Assembly: GCA_031290615.1 (NCBI GenBank)
Contig: JAITNF010000068.1
Location: 1-33,734 of the forward strand
Length of the DNA stretch: 33,734 nt
Origin: Desulfovibrio sp.
GTDB taxonomy: Bacteria > Desulfobacterota > Desulfovibrionia > Desulfovibrionales > Desulfovibrionaceae
Direction: 5' to 3'
Shown here: piece by piece, positions 1 to 9,600 of the stretch
Layout of the letters: every line of letters begins with the position of its first letter
Numbering within the stretch: position 1 is the first letter of the stretch
Notes under the pieces: model-generated
The model's database searches: none
Told to the model about the DNA's origin: nothing
What the model saw: only the letters and a program-made list of their open reading frames with translations
Program-made: the position numbers and the translations under genes

Positions 1-98
1 ACACAAAAGCCGAAAAATTCAAAACCTGGCCACTTCTTCTTTCCAAATTCCATCAGCTCCAAAATGCGGTTTTCAGGAATCGGAATCGGCGAACGCAT
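1..98 (-). CDS. Partial CDS running off the left edge (N-terminus MRSPIPIPENRILELMEFGKKKWPGFEFFGFC), unknown function
   Basis: Reverse complement reads open from ATG at 98 to the edge; GGAGGT ribosome-binding site 4 nt upstream of the ATG. Too short for the ORF track. Confidence 0.45.
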   Translation of the reverse strand, partial: MRSPIPIPENRILELMEFGKKKWPGFEFFGFC

Positions 99-1258
99 GA
101 GTACCTCCATTGCTGGAGGTAGCATGTATTAATTCCCTATTGTTTGCAACTTGGTATTATTCCAAAAAGAGCAGGTATATTTTCAAATCGTTCAACACCT
201 CCTTCTGTTTGCGCAAACTGGCGATAATATCCTAAACGCCACAGTGGTCCCAGCCACAGTTTGTGGGCCAATTATTCAAGTTTTTCTTTAAATATTGAAA
301 AATTCCGGAAGCGGCACTGTTTTTTCCACTTTCCGAGGTCATTTACCCAATTTTTGTTCAATATATTCCAACAACTTCGCCATTCGCAAAAATCTAATGG
401 CCATCAACAATACGACCTTCAAGGGCAACATGAACTTTACCGTAAATAACGTCAATATCAACAATGCAATGATCCCATGCTGTCCTTGGCGGGACAATGC
501 CGACATAGATGGAGGCACGAACATGGGAAAAATAGGACTGACCTTCATAAAAGCCAGTGTCAAACAGGATGGGACAATTCAGAATCATATGACAGCGTTG
601 GACGCCGTTACGCGCAAACTGGGCGGCTCCGGACGGATTCAGTGCTTTGTTAGGGTACAGATCGACAAAAAAGATGCATCCATGTTGACTCATTCATATC
701 GGGCGGGCAAATTGACTACCGCGCATGTGCCGGATTGGGCCGCCGGCGCCGCCAGTTTTTCTACAGCCGCTGTCACGGCTGAGTCTTCTTCCAGCGGTGG
801 GGCGTGAAAGGGCTTCAGACGCGCGTCCAGAATCAGGAGGACTTCGCAAAGCCAGTGTTTCGCGCGCGCACGCCATAGCTGTTCGTGGCCAGGTCTGAGA
901 TGATTCACCAGTGGAGACCGCGCCATGCCCCCAAAATCTTGACACGCTAAGAGACGACGCTGGCATTCAACGGCCTAGCCGTCGAGAAACACAAAATCGA
1001 AGTTTCACTTTTGGGTGACGCCCTTGTCGCCTACCATTCTTTGGACAAACTGGCCTGTAAACAGCGCTACGGAAAAGACGTTAAACCGATTGTTAAGGCC
1101 ATGCCGGTCAGAATGTTTGTTACAAAGGTGAATGTTTGCCGCGTCTGCACGGCAAAACAAGATATCATACTGCGATTTGCTCAATATAGAGAGCAAAAAA
1201 ACAAAAAGTTAAATTGTAAGTTCGGTTGTAAGTTCCGAGTTTCACGGAACCTCAAAAA

Positions 1259-1297
1259 CGCGCTGGGATCACTCCCGCAAGGGAATTAGCCAGCGCG
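1259..1297 (-). terminator. Hairpin CGCGCTGG...CCAGCGCG with inner CCC-GCAA-GGG stem; T-run on the minus strand
   Basis: 8-bp perfect outer stem, inner 3-bp stem with GCAA loop, followed by TTTTTG when read on the - strand. Confidence 0.5.
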
Positions 1298-1426
1298 CCA
1301 TGCGGTGCCGACATACCCCTGCACAAAACGTTTTCACTTCCAATCTATATAAATACTACCATCAACTTTCATCGTTTCCATTTCATCACTTCTTTAATTT
1401 AGATTTATATGGAGATTTGGAATACC

Positions 1427-1456
1427 TTGCAATATTGACGGGAACTGTGCTATTAT
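1427..1456 (+). promoter_or_regulatory. Possible sigma70-type promoter for the YeiH-like gene
   Basis: TTGCAA (1427-1432), 18-nt spacer, TATTAT (1451-1456), about 35 nt upstream of the ATG at 1491. Confidence 0.3.
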
Positions 1457-1490
1457 ATTAGTTCAAGCCAATTGTATGGAGGACACAGGC

Positions 1491-3245
1491 ATGAATGAGC
1501 TGAAAACAGACGTTGTTGTTCTTGACGACAGCGGGGCGAAATTTTCCGATTTATGGAAAAAGGAAGACTATTGGGCCATCTGGCTCGGTTTTCTGGTGCT
1601 GATTGTGGGCTATGTGCTCTTTTTGTCCCAGACGCCGCCCAAATTTGCCGAAACTGTGACCAAGGCGAACCAGACCATACAGGTCGCTGTGAAGAAGGCG
1701 CCCTTCAGAACCATTGAATATTATCAGGCCCAAGACGTCAAAAAGAAACTGCGGGCAAGGGACAGCAACGCTGGCAAAACCATAGCCTACTATACAAGAA
1801 CGCCCGGCAGGTGGATCTCCAATCCCCTAGATTCCTTTTATGTGCCAAAGGTGACTGTAGACGCCGCCAACGCCAAGGCAATGCCTGCGGCGGACAAGGA
1901 AAAGGCCGGGGAGTCAACTGCCATTGAAGAGGCCAGAACCGCCCAGAAAACGGCGGAAGACGCCGGCTATAAAGACATTTCGCTCAATGCCGCAGCCCAA
2001 GCAAAAATAGCCGACTGGCGCAAGGCGCAAGGTGCCGCCTCAAAGGCCAACGCTGACGCTTCGGCCAGATCTGTGAATCTTTTCCCCACGTTGGCTGTGC
2101 TGCTGATCATATTTATGGTGTTTTTCGGCGTCGGCATGATCTTTATGGGGCAGAATACGGCCAAGTTCGCAATGGGCTTTGTGGGCGTCTTTGTTGTGAC
2201 GGTGCTGGCTTTTATGATGGGTTCACAAATCACCATGAGATACTACGGCGTCAACGCGGAAGCTTGGGCCATAATCCTCGGCATGCTTGTGGCCAATACG
2301 GTGGGCACGCCTTCCTTTATCAAACCAGCCATTCAGACAGAATATTACATCAAAACCGGATTGGTGCTGCTGGGCGCGGAAGTTCTTTTCGATAAAATTG
2401 TGGCCATCGGCATTCCCGGTATTTTTGTGGCTTGGGTGGTAACGCCTATTGTGCTCGTCTGCACCTTCATTTTCGGTCAGAAGGTGCTGAAAATGCCCTC
2501 AAAAACCCTCAACATCACCATCTCTGCGGACATGAGCGTGTGCGGCACCTCGGCCGCCATTGCCACCGCCGCCGCGTGCCGGGCCAAAAAAGAGGAACTC
2601 ACCCTTTCTATCGGCCTCTCCCTTGTGTTCACGGCCATTATGATGATCGCCATGCCCGCTTTCATCAAGGCGGTGGGCATACCTGAAGTGCTTGGCGGCG
2701 CCTGGATCGGCGGCACGGTTGACTCCACCGGAGCCGTGGCTGCTGCGGGCGCTTTTCTGGGCGAAAAAGCTATGTATGTGGCCGCCACCATCAAGATGAT
2801 CCAGAATGTGCTCATCGGCGTGACCGCTTTTTTTGTCGCCCTGTACTGGACAACAAAGGTGGAGCCGGAAAAACATGGCCTAGCCGGACGCAAAGTGAGC
2901 CTTAGTGAAATCTGGAACCGTTTTCCAAAGTTTGTCATAGGCTTTTTGGTGGCGTCCGTTCTGGCTTCCCTGATCAGCGGCAACTTGGGTTCGGATCTGT
3001 CCAACGCCATGGTCAACGAAGGTCTAATCAGGGGAATAATTAGCCCCCTGCGAACTTGGTGCTTTGTGCTGGCCTTCACTTCCATAGGGCTGGGCACCAA
3101 TTTCCGCGAGCTGGCTCACTACTTCAAGGGCGGCAAGCCCCTCATCCTGTATGTGTGCGGCCAGAGCTTCAATATGATTTTGACGCTGGTCATGGCTTAT
3201 GTGATGTTCTATCTCGTTTTCCCGGAAATTACGGCAAAAATATAA
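1491..3245 (+). CDS. YeiH-family putative sulfate exporter with an extended N-terminal region
   Basis: ORF 1476-3245; ATG at 1491 preceded by GGAGG. Multiple TM segments; motifs such as NTVGTPSFIKPAIQTEYYIKTGLVLLGAEVLFDKI and ADMSVCGTSAAIATAAACRAKKEELTLSIGLSLVFTA resemble the YeiH/PSE family. Confidence 0.85.
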   Translation: MNELKTDVVVLDDSGAKFSDLWKKEDYWAIWLGFLVLIVGYVLFLSQTPPKFAETVTKANQTIQVAVKKAPFRTIEYYQAQDVKKKLRARDSNAGKTIAYYTRTPGRWISNPLDSFYVPKVTVDAANAKAMPAADKEKAGESTAIEEARTAQKTAEDAGYKDISLNAAAQAKIADWRKAQGAASKANADASARSVNLFPTLAVLLIIFMVFFGVGMIFMGQNTAKFAMGFVGVFVVTVLAFMMGSQITMRYYGVNAEAWAIILGMLVANTVGTPSFIKPAIQTEYYIKTGLVLLGAEVLFDKIVAIGIPGIFVAWVVTPIVLVCTFIFGQKVLKMPSKTLNITISADMSVCGTSAAIATAAACRAKKEELTLSIGLSLVFTAIMMIAMPAFIKAVGIPEVLGGAWIGGTVDSTGAVAAAGAFLGEKAMYVAATIKMIQNVLIGVTAFFVALYWTTKVEPEKHGLAGRKVSLSEIWNRFPKFVIGFLVASVLASLISGNLGSDLSNAMVNEGLIRGIISPLRTWCFVLAFTSIGLGTNFRELAHYFKGGKPLILYVCGQSFNMILTLVMAYVMFYLVFPEITAKI

Positions 3246-3258
3246 TCTGTCCCAAACC

Positions 3259-3621
3259 ATGACGATCATGACGCAGACAGATTGTACCGTAAAATCCGGA
3301 GCGCCGTCCGCTGGCGCGCGCTTGCTCCGTTTGGGGCTGGCCCTCGTGGTGCTGGTTTGCATTGTTTACGGGTTTGCGCCCATTCCCGTGGAGTTTTTTG
3401 CCCCCATGCGGGAATATGCCGACGTGGTGCGCGACACGGGCATTGAGCCGGGGGCGCTGTACTACACTGACGTGGAGCAGACCAACTATGCTGAAATGAG
3501 CAATCGCGATGTCATACGCTACAGTACGCACAGCGATGTCAGTCCGGTTGTTTTTGTCTTTGTATTTTTGTATTTTTGCATTTTGTGCTACGTCATAACG
3601 AAACGGCGACGCAACATATAA
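3259..3621 (+). CDS. Small membrane protein (two predicted TM segments), probably co-transcribed with the YeiH-like gene
   Basis: 120-aa ORF 13 bp downstream of the exporter, hydrophobic segments near both ends, followed by a strong terminator. Confidence 0.65.
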   Translation: MTIMTQTDCTVKSGAPSAGARLLRLGLALVVLVCIVYGFAPIPVEFFAPMREYADVVRDTGIEPGALYYTDVEQTNYAEMSNRDVIRYSTHSDVSPVVFVFVFLYFCILCYVITKRRRNI

Positions 3622-3629
3622 CCCAGACC

Positions 3630-3671
3630 CCGACAACAAAAAGCCCGCACAGGCGGGATTTTTGTTGTCGG
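3630..3671 (+). terminator. Rho-independent terminator
   Basis: CCGACAACAAAAAGCCCGC-acag-GCGGGATTTTTGTTGTCGG: 19-bp arms with one mismatch, A-tract/T-tract flanked. Confidence 0.85.
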
Positions 3672-3689
3672 ATGTTTTTCGAAACCGTC

Positions 3690-3940
3690 AGTCCTACGTC
3701 TTGGTCCATAGGGTTGTCCACACAAAAGAACGTGCTGTCTTATTATAACGCGGACACGAATGTTTCCATGTGTTGAGCAAGCTCTGTCGTGCTTGAAAAA
3801 CTCTTTTTTCGTAAAGAGTTACGAGTTATTATTCCAAACAGGATTTCCACCGCCTTTGCTACAAATTCAGGACCAGCGCTCACACGCCAAGAGCGCTTTC
3901 CGGCCAGACTGATTCTTTCCTGACGCGACAATTTTCAGTT
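3690..3940 (-). pseudogene. IS630-like transposase C-terminal remnant (frameshifted)
   Basis: Minus-strand frames give FVAKAVEILFGIITRNSLRKKSFSSTTELAQHMETFV, then in another frame RYNKTARSFVWTTLWTKT, resembling the IS630 'NQVERFFGLIT...LE..I..Y...WN..PRPFVWTKT' end. Confidence 0.6.
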
Positions 3941-4241
3941 CTGGAAAAGCCAGATCCTTGCTCAAAAAGCGTGCCACTGGCCAAAACATTCCGGAGGCTC
4001 CTGTTCCAATATTTGCGGAACAGCTTTTTAAATTCACGATCGATAGTCGACGACCGACGCAAGGCTTGTCTTCAATCCCTTGCAACCAGAATTCAATAAG
4101 ATGTACAATACGTTGCACAGTCTCACATTTATACAGGCCAAAATTATCTTTGCTCTTTTAACCGTGCCGTAGATTTTTTGTTTTGGAAGCTTCGGATTGA
4201 CTTGGGCGTACCCTACCAAGTTTCAGCGAACCAAGAGGAAA

Positions 4242-4631
4242 CTATTGCGTTTTGGTTGGCTCGGGTTTTTTATCCTCCCCGGCATAGGGAGCTGGGGGCA
4301 CAATAATCGCAGGCGCACTTGCGGGAGCTTTAGGATCTGCCAAGTCAACCTTGGGCTTGGCAGGCTCTTCAATCGTGACATTCAGAACAGTGGATTCAGC
4401 CTGTGTATGCGAACTTATTACATAGGTATAGCTCAGTGAGGTAATAACAAAAATAACCGCCATCAGAGTTGTCAGTTTTACAATAATGCCCCCGGCTCCG
4501 GCACTGCCGAAAACAGAGGCATTGCCGCCGCCGAAAATAACGCCCATACCTTCCTTGCCGGCCTGAAGCAAAATCAAGATCACAAGAAAAACACACACTA
4601 TGATATGGAGCGTCAAAATAATGGTCTGCAC
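4242..4631 (-). CDS. secG: Preprotein translocase subunit SecG
   Basis: N-terminal TM, LQAGKEGMGVIFGGGNASVFGSAGAGG motif, second TM; upstream neighbour tpiA. Confidence 0.92.
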   Translation of the reverse strand: MQTIILTLHIIVCVFLVILILLQAGKEGMGVIFGGGNASVFGSAGAGGIIVKLTTLMAVIFVITSLSYTYVISSHTQAESTVLNVTIEEPAKPKVDLADPKAPASAPAIIVPPAPYAGEDKKPEPTKTQ

Positions 4632-4675
4632 AATTTCCTCCCAACTGTCCGCAGCACTGGCGCGATATTATCTTT

Positions 4676-5428
4676 TCAGGCTTTGATAATTTGCAAGAAA
4701 CTTTGAACATCCAAAGATGCTCCTCCTACCAAAAGACCGTCCACGTTGTCAAGTCCGAGAAGCATTGACGCATTCCCCGGTTTTACACTACCGCCGTACA
4801 GAATGGGGATGCCACGCCCGGCATCTCCGACAATCCGCGCAACGAGCGATCGGACTTCGGCATGCGCCGCAAGAACTTCAGCAGGTCCGGCCACTTTGCC
4901 GGTGCCTATGGCCCAAATAGGTTCGTAGGCGACAGTCAGCCTGGAAAGGGCATCGCCCTGCAGTTCCGGGAGCGCCGTCCGAAGCTGGCTGGAAAGCACC
5001 TCGGCGAGGTTGCCGGCCTCACGTTCAGCCAGTGTTTCTCCAATACAGAGCATGACGGAAAACCCCCCGGCCAGGGCGAGAGCAGTTTTACTCGCGACAA
5101 AATCATCCGTTTCCCCAAGCAGATGGCGTCGTTCGGAGTGTCCAGTCAAAACTTGGGATATTCCCAGATCCAGCAGCATGTCCAGCGATATTTCACCGGT
5201 AAAGGGGCCTTCCGCGGCCGGATAAAAATTTTGCGCGCCCACGGTCACCGTTGATTCACCGGCAAAAGCCTCCTGCACATCGGGGATATTAGTAAACGAA
5301 GGAAAAACGATAACGCGTCTGTCCGACAAAGGCTCGGCAATCAGCAAACGGTATAGATCCGCAGCCGTTTCCCGGGCTTCTGGACGCGTTTTATACATTT
5401 TCCAGTTAGCGGCTATAATTTTTTGCAT
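4676..5428 (-). CDS. tpiA: Triosephosphate isomerase
   Basis: MQKIIAANWKMYKT start, TGHSERR, VAYEPIWAIGTGKVA, ILYGGSVKPGNA, VDGLLVGGASL motifs. Confidence 0.96.
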   Translation of the reverse strand: MQKIIAANWKMYKTRPEARETAADLYRLLIAEPLSDRRVIVFPSFTNIPDVQEAFAGESTVTVGAQNFYPAAEGPFTGEISLDMLLDLGISQVLTGHSERRHLLGETDDFVASKTALALAGGFSVMLCIGETLAEREAGNLAEVLSSQLRTALPELQGDALSRLTVAYEPIWAIGTGKVAGPAEVLAAHAEVRSLVARIVGDAGRGIPILYGGSVKPGNASMLLGLDNVDGLLVGGASLDVQSFLQIIKA

Positions 5429-5921
5429 TATCGTATTCCGTGCCGGAAGATGGACACAACCGACAGTCATATATCAGCGCGTCTTCTCCCGTGTCTGAAT
5501 AATAATAGGGACGGACGGCCTCCATGACGAATCCGCAACTCTGATAGAGCGATATGGCCGGATTATTACCAGCGCGAACTTCAAGCACTGCCCTTTCTAT
5601 ACCCATTTTACGGGCCACCTGCAAGGCCATATCCAGAGTGCGGCGTCCGAAACCGCGGCGGCGCTCTTCCGGAGCAACTGCAAGATTAAGTATTTCAAGT
5701 TCATTGAGTGTATGATAAACTGAAATATAGGCGACAAGCCGGGTGCCGAGCACAAGTCCGAACGCCGCGAAAAACGGCTGCATAAAAGCCTCACGACACT
5801 GCGCCTCGGACCACGGCATGGAAAAACAGCGTTGCTCAAGCTCCCGCACGGCTTTGGCGTGGCTTTTGTCCAGACACAGCAAATGTACGGGCGAGTTACC
5901 GGAAGATACCATGACTACCAC
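5406..5921 (-). CDS. rimI: Ribosomal protein S18-alanine N-acetyltransferase (GNAT)
   Basis: LEQRCFSMPWSEAQ...ILNLAVAPEERRRGFGRRTLDMAL...EVRAGNNPAISLYQSCGF. Start may be GTG 5921 or ATG 5912. Confidence 0.85.
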   Translation of the reverse strand: MVVMVSSGNSPVHLLCLDKSHAKAVRELEQRCFSMPWSEAQCREAFMQPFFAAFGLVLGTRLVAYISVYHTLNELEILNLAVAPEERRRGFGRRTLDMALQVARKMGIERAVLEVRAGNNPAISLYQSCGFVMEAVRPYYYSDTGEDALIYDCRLCPSSGTEYDNAKNYSR

Positions 5922-6423
5922 ACTTTATCCGAACCTGAACCAAGGCCGAAACAGCATTGAAATTGTAGACAGCCGCAATACGCCCTTAGGTATTATGGAT
6001 TACGGGGATGTAACGCGCCAGCGCTTGATTCACCGAACTGTTGCCGTTCTGCTTCGGGATTCCATCGGACGTTTTCTGCTGAGCTTCCAGGCCGGGTCCG
6101 GCTGGACATTCTCCTCCATTGCACCGGTACCGGCGGGGTTGTCCTGCGAAACGTGCGCCATAAATACTCTTCGCAAGCGGTGGAATCTGGACACCAGAAT
6201 TCAGCCGATCGGGTTATATCCCCCCTGCGTGGAAAATCAGCAGTCTTTCGTTGCCGTCTTTGAAGCCAGACTGCCCACCGAGATGGCCGCAGAACTGACA
6301 ATTGAGCTGGAACGGCATCTGCTGCTGGACTATGACGAACTCAAGGGGCTGAACACTCACTTCAACGACATGCTCATGCCGTATATGCGCATCGCCTTGC
6401 AAAACGGTTATATTCGTCCCTAG
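5911..6423 (+). CDS. Nudix-fold-like protein with a degenerate Nudix box
   Basis: ATG at 5911 in the ORF 5743-6423. RQRLIHRTVAVLLRDSIGRFLLSFQ...GLSCETCAINTLRKRWNLD has the Nudix layout, but the REUXEE residues are not conserved. Confidence 0.6.
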   Translation: MTTTLYPNLNQGRNSIEIVDSRNTPLGIMDYGDVTRQRLIHRTVAVLLRDSIGRFLLSFQAGSGWTFSSIAPVPAGLSCETCAINTLRKRWNLDTRIQPIGLYPPCVENQQSFVAVFEARLPTEMAAELTIELERHLLLDYDELKGLNTHFNDMLMPYMRIALQNGYIRP

Positions 6424-6646
6424 TCACCATACCGAAAAAAGTCAACATGAATTTTCACGACATTTTATCATTGACCATATACACGCCTTGGTCGGCTTCC
6501 GGCGGAATCACGGGGAAAAATCCGTCTTTCCATTTTCCAAATCTTGAAGTATAGCTTCAAAAGCATTATCGTTAACAGGGATCAAGAGCACATCTTTATT
6601 GAGCTGCCGCTAGATTACATCACAAAAAGTATGAGGTGGAAACGGC

Positions 6647-9600
6647 ATGAGACATACTTTTCATTTCCAGTCTTGTACGCAACACCATGTATTTATTCTT
6701 GTAATTTTGTTTTGGATGATCATTTGTCCGGCGCAAGTACAGGCACAGCGTATGGTTTCACCGGTACTAACGGCCCCCGATATGCCACTTCTGCCCTATC
6801 TGGAATATTTTCTTGACGAATCCGGGGAGATGGAGGGAACAGAAGTCACTTCTGTAGAAAATATTCAGGCATTCAAGCCTGTTGACCTTAAAAATTTGCC
6901 GCACAAAGCCGGCTCTATCTGGCTTCGCTTTATTCTAGCCCCACTGCCTGAAAACACCTCCCCTTCCACAATATTGCTTGACCTGGGCGAAAGTGTGCCC
7001 GGCGTGCCCACGCTGAAACGCAAAATATCCCGGTTGCCGGCAGCAGGAAGAGAAGCCAAAACTTGCCTTATCCGCCTGGACGGCGTGCCTGGTCCGTGGT
7101 TTGCACCTATGTTGCGTACGCCGGAAAACGCCACTGACAACTGGGAAAGATTTGCGCGTTCCGCCGGTGTACTCTCCCTCGCGGTCGTCATGCTACTCTG
7201 TTTGCTTCGCTGTCTTACAGAAAAAGGTCAATGGCGTCTCTGGACGGCTGGTTATGCAGGAGCGGCGCTCCTCCAGGCCTTTCTCGGCCTGCCAGCGACA
7301 GGCCATGGGCGCATAGAAATTGGCAATGCGGTGGCGGCACTGGCTCCGGGCATGGCCCTCATGCTTTTCTCACATGTGGGGCGCCACCTGACCGGCGTCA
7401 AGAGTCGCTCCATGAACATTCAATTTTTATTCCTCTCCCTGCCGGGCGCGGCATTGGCGCTGTTACCCCTTCTTTCTAACCTTGCTTGGACAACCAGATA
7501 TTTTAATCTCTGGCCTCTCGGAACGCTGATTTTTGCTCCAAGCGCCCTAGGCGCCGCCATGATGGGTATTCCCTGTGCCAGACGTTTTTTGTTGGGTTGT
7601 CTTTTGCCGCCGCTTTTTATCGCAATGGGATTTTTGCTCGCGAACGACTATATTTCGTCAAGTCTCCTGTCCTCGGCGCCGCTTTGGGGTACTGCCCTAA
7701 GCGTCATGATTATTGCAACTACCGCCGTTCCGACAGACGCTCCTCTGAAAAAATTCGCCGCCGCAGGCAAAGATAACACTGAGGACACTCCCAGCACATT
7801 GGTCTACAATCTTGAAAAACCGTTTTGTGATCCAAACCTGCGCCTCATCCCTCCTCGGTCAGACGAATATCTCGCGGATGCCGGGAAAAACCAGCCGAGT
7901 ACGCAAACGACATCTTCCACTCCTCCGCAAAACCTTTCGGAAGATATCTTGCGCCTTCCTCTGGAGCGCCTGATGCGGGAAGCGACCACCCTTGAACACT
8001 GCTCTCTTCCGCTGGCAGTCCGGCAATATGTGGAAAACATGCTGAATGCCGGTCGGGAGATAGCCGACGTCATCAGCAACCAACACAAAGGCTTGAGTGG
8101 AACGTCAAACAAGGTTCACACCGTATTCAATCTCCAGCATCTTATGTGCAATGTTTACGACAGCGTGGCGCCGATGGCAAAAACAACAGGCATAGATCTT
8201 GCCTGGTATATGCCTCCACATTTGGGCCATATTTATAAGGGAGAAGTGGAGGCCATTGATCAGGGACTGCGCATGCTTCTAAAAAACGCGGTCCGCGCCA
8301 CGCAGCACGGTGCCGTGCAGTTTTCCGTCAGACGTGTGCCGGAGAGCACAGACGCAGGGCATTTGCTCTTTACCGTCAAGGATACCGGTTCTGGCATGCC
8401 GCCGCAACACTGTTCCATCCTGGCTCTGACCCATGTCTGGGAACTTGCCGTAGATCACAACGGTTTTCTGTGCCTAGAATGCAGTCCGCAGGGCACTATT
8501 ATTGCCTTCACTCTGCATCTGAGGTGCTGCGAGGATGAAGATCGGAATAACGAACTTTCTTTGCCGCATATTATTATCATTGCGGAAAGCGCCGTTGACA
8601 GACAACTTTTGTCACATATGCTGAAATCCCTGCCCTGCAGAAGCAGTGAAACACGCTATCTCAACAAAGCGCTGCTGCTGCACAAGAAAAATCCGGCGCT
8701 GCTCATTGTTTTCCATGGACATTTTGCCGACGTTACGGCTCCATTGCTCCGGCAGTTTGCTGATGAAGCTATCCTGACAGGCCTGCCTTTTTGCAAATTT
8801 TTGGGAATCACGCGGGACAACAGCCGTTGGGATGCCATGGTCAATGAAGGTTTTACCCATGCCTTGGCGGAGCCGCTGGACAGCGAAATTTTCTGCACGA
8901 CCGTGCATGACATTCTTAATGAATACTCTCCAGCCGGCGCAACGGTCAACAGGGACGACAACGCGTCTGTACCGGAACCTGATGCTCGGACGGATTTCGG
9001 AGAAAAACCGCAAAATCCCGCTGAGCATACAGACGATGCAAATGCGAATGCTACATCCAAGCCGGAAAGCATTCGCCCCCCGCAGGGCTGTCCAGTCATT
9101 CCGGATCTTTTTGCGGCAGATGCAGTGCCAGGAATGGACGGACAAATAGAAATTCCCGCTCTCAACGCATTACCAGATCTCTTGAGCTTTGGTGTTGGGG
9201 GAGAGTTGTTTGGCGGACTATCGCAAACTGAACCGTTGCCGCAGCTTGACATTCCGCATCTTGAAAACAACAATGCCACCCGAAAAAAGATAGACGGATT
9301 CTTGCCCTATATTTTCGCAGCAGCGGAATCATCGCCGCCGAATACCACGTCCGTTACTCTGCCAGACCAGCGGACGCGTAATATGCCTCCTGTGTCAGCG
9401 GCATCTAATGACGCAGGAGGTGAAAGCATGACCGTTTTTGAACCTGTCTCCGCCCCTACTGGTTCCGCAACAAACGCCGAAGAACTTTCCGTGGAGCCTG
9501 CAGCGCAGGAACAGTCCCAGGTGCCGAGTGCCCGTTTGAACCATTCGCCACAAAACTCTTTACAAACGCCTTCGCAGGCCCAGAGTATCTCCAAAACGGT

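Noticed and set aside
2477-3100. Long minus-strand ORF (207 aa)
   Set aside because: Entirely antisense to the well-supported YeiH-like gene; composition artefact of the coding strand.
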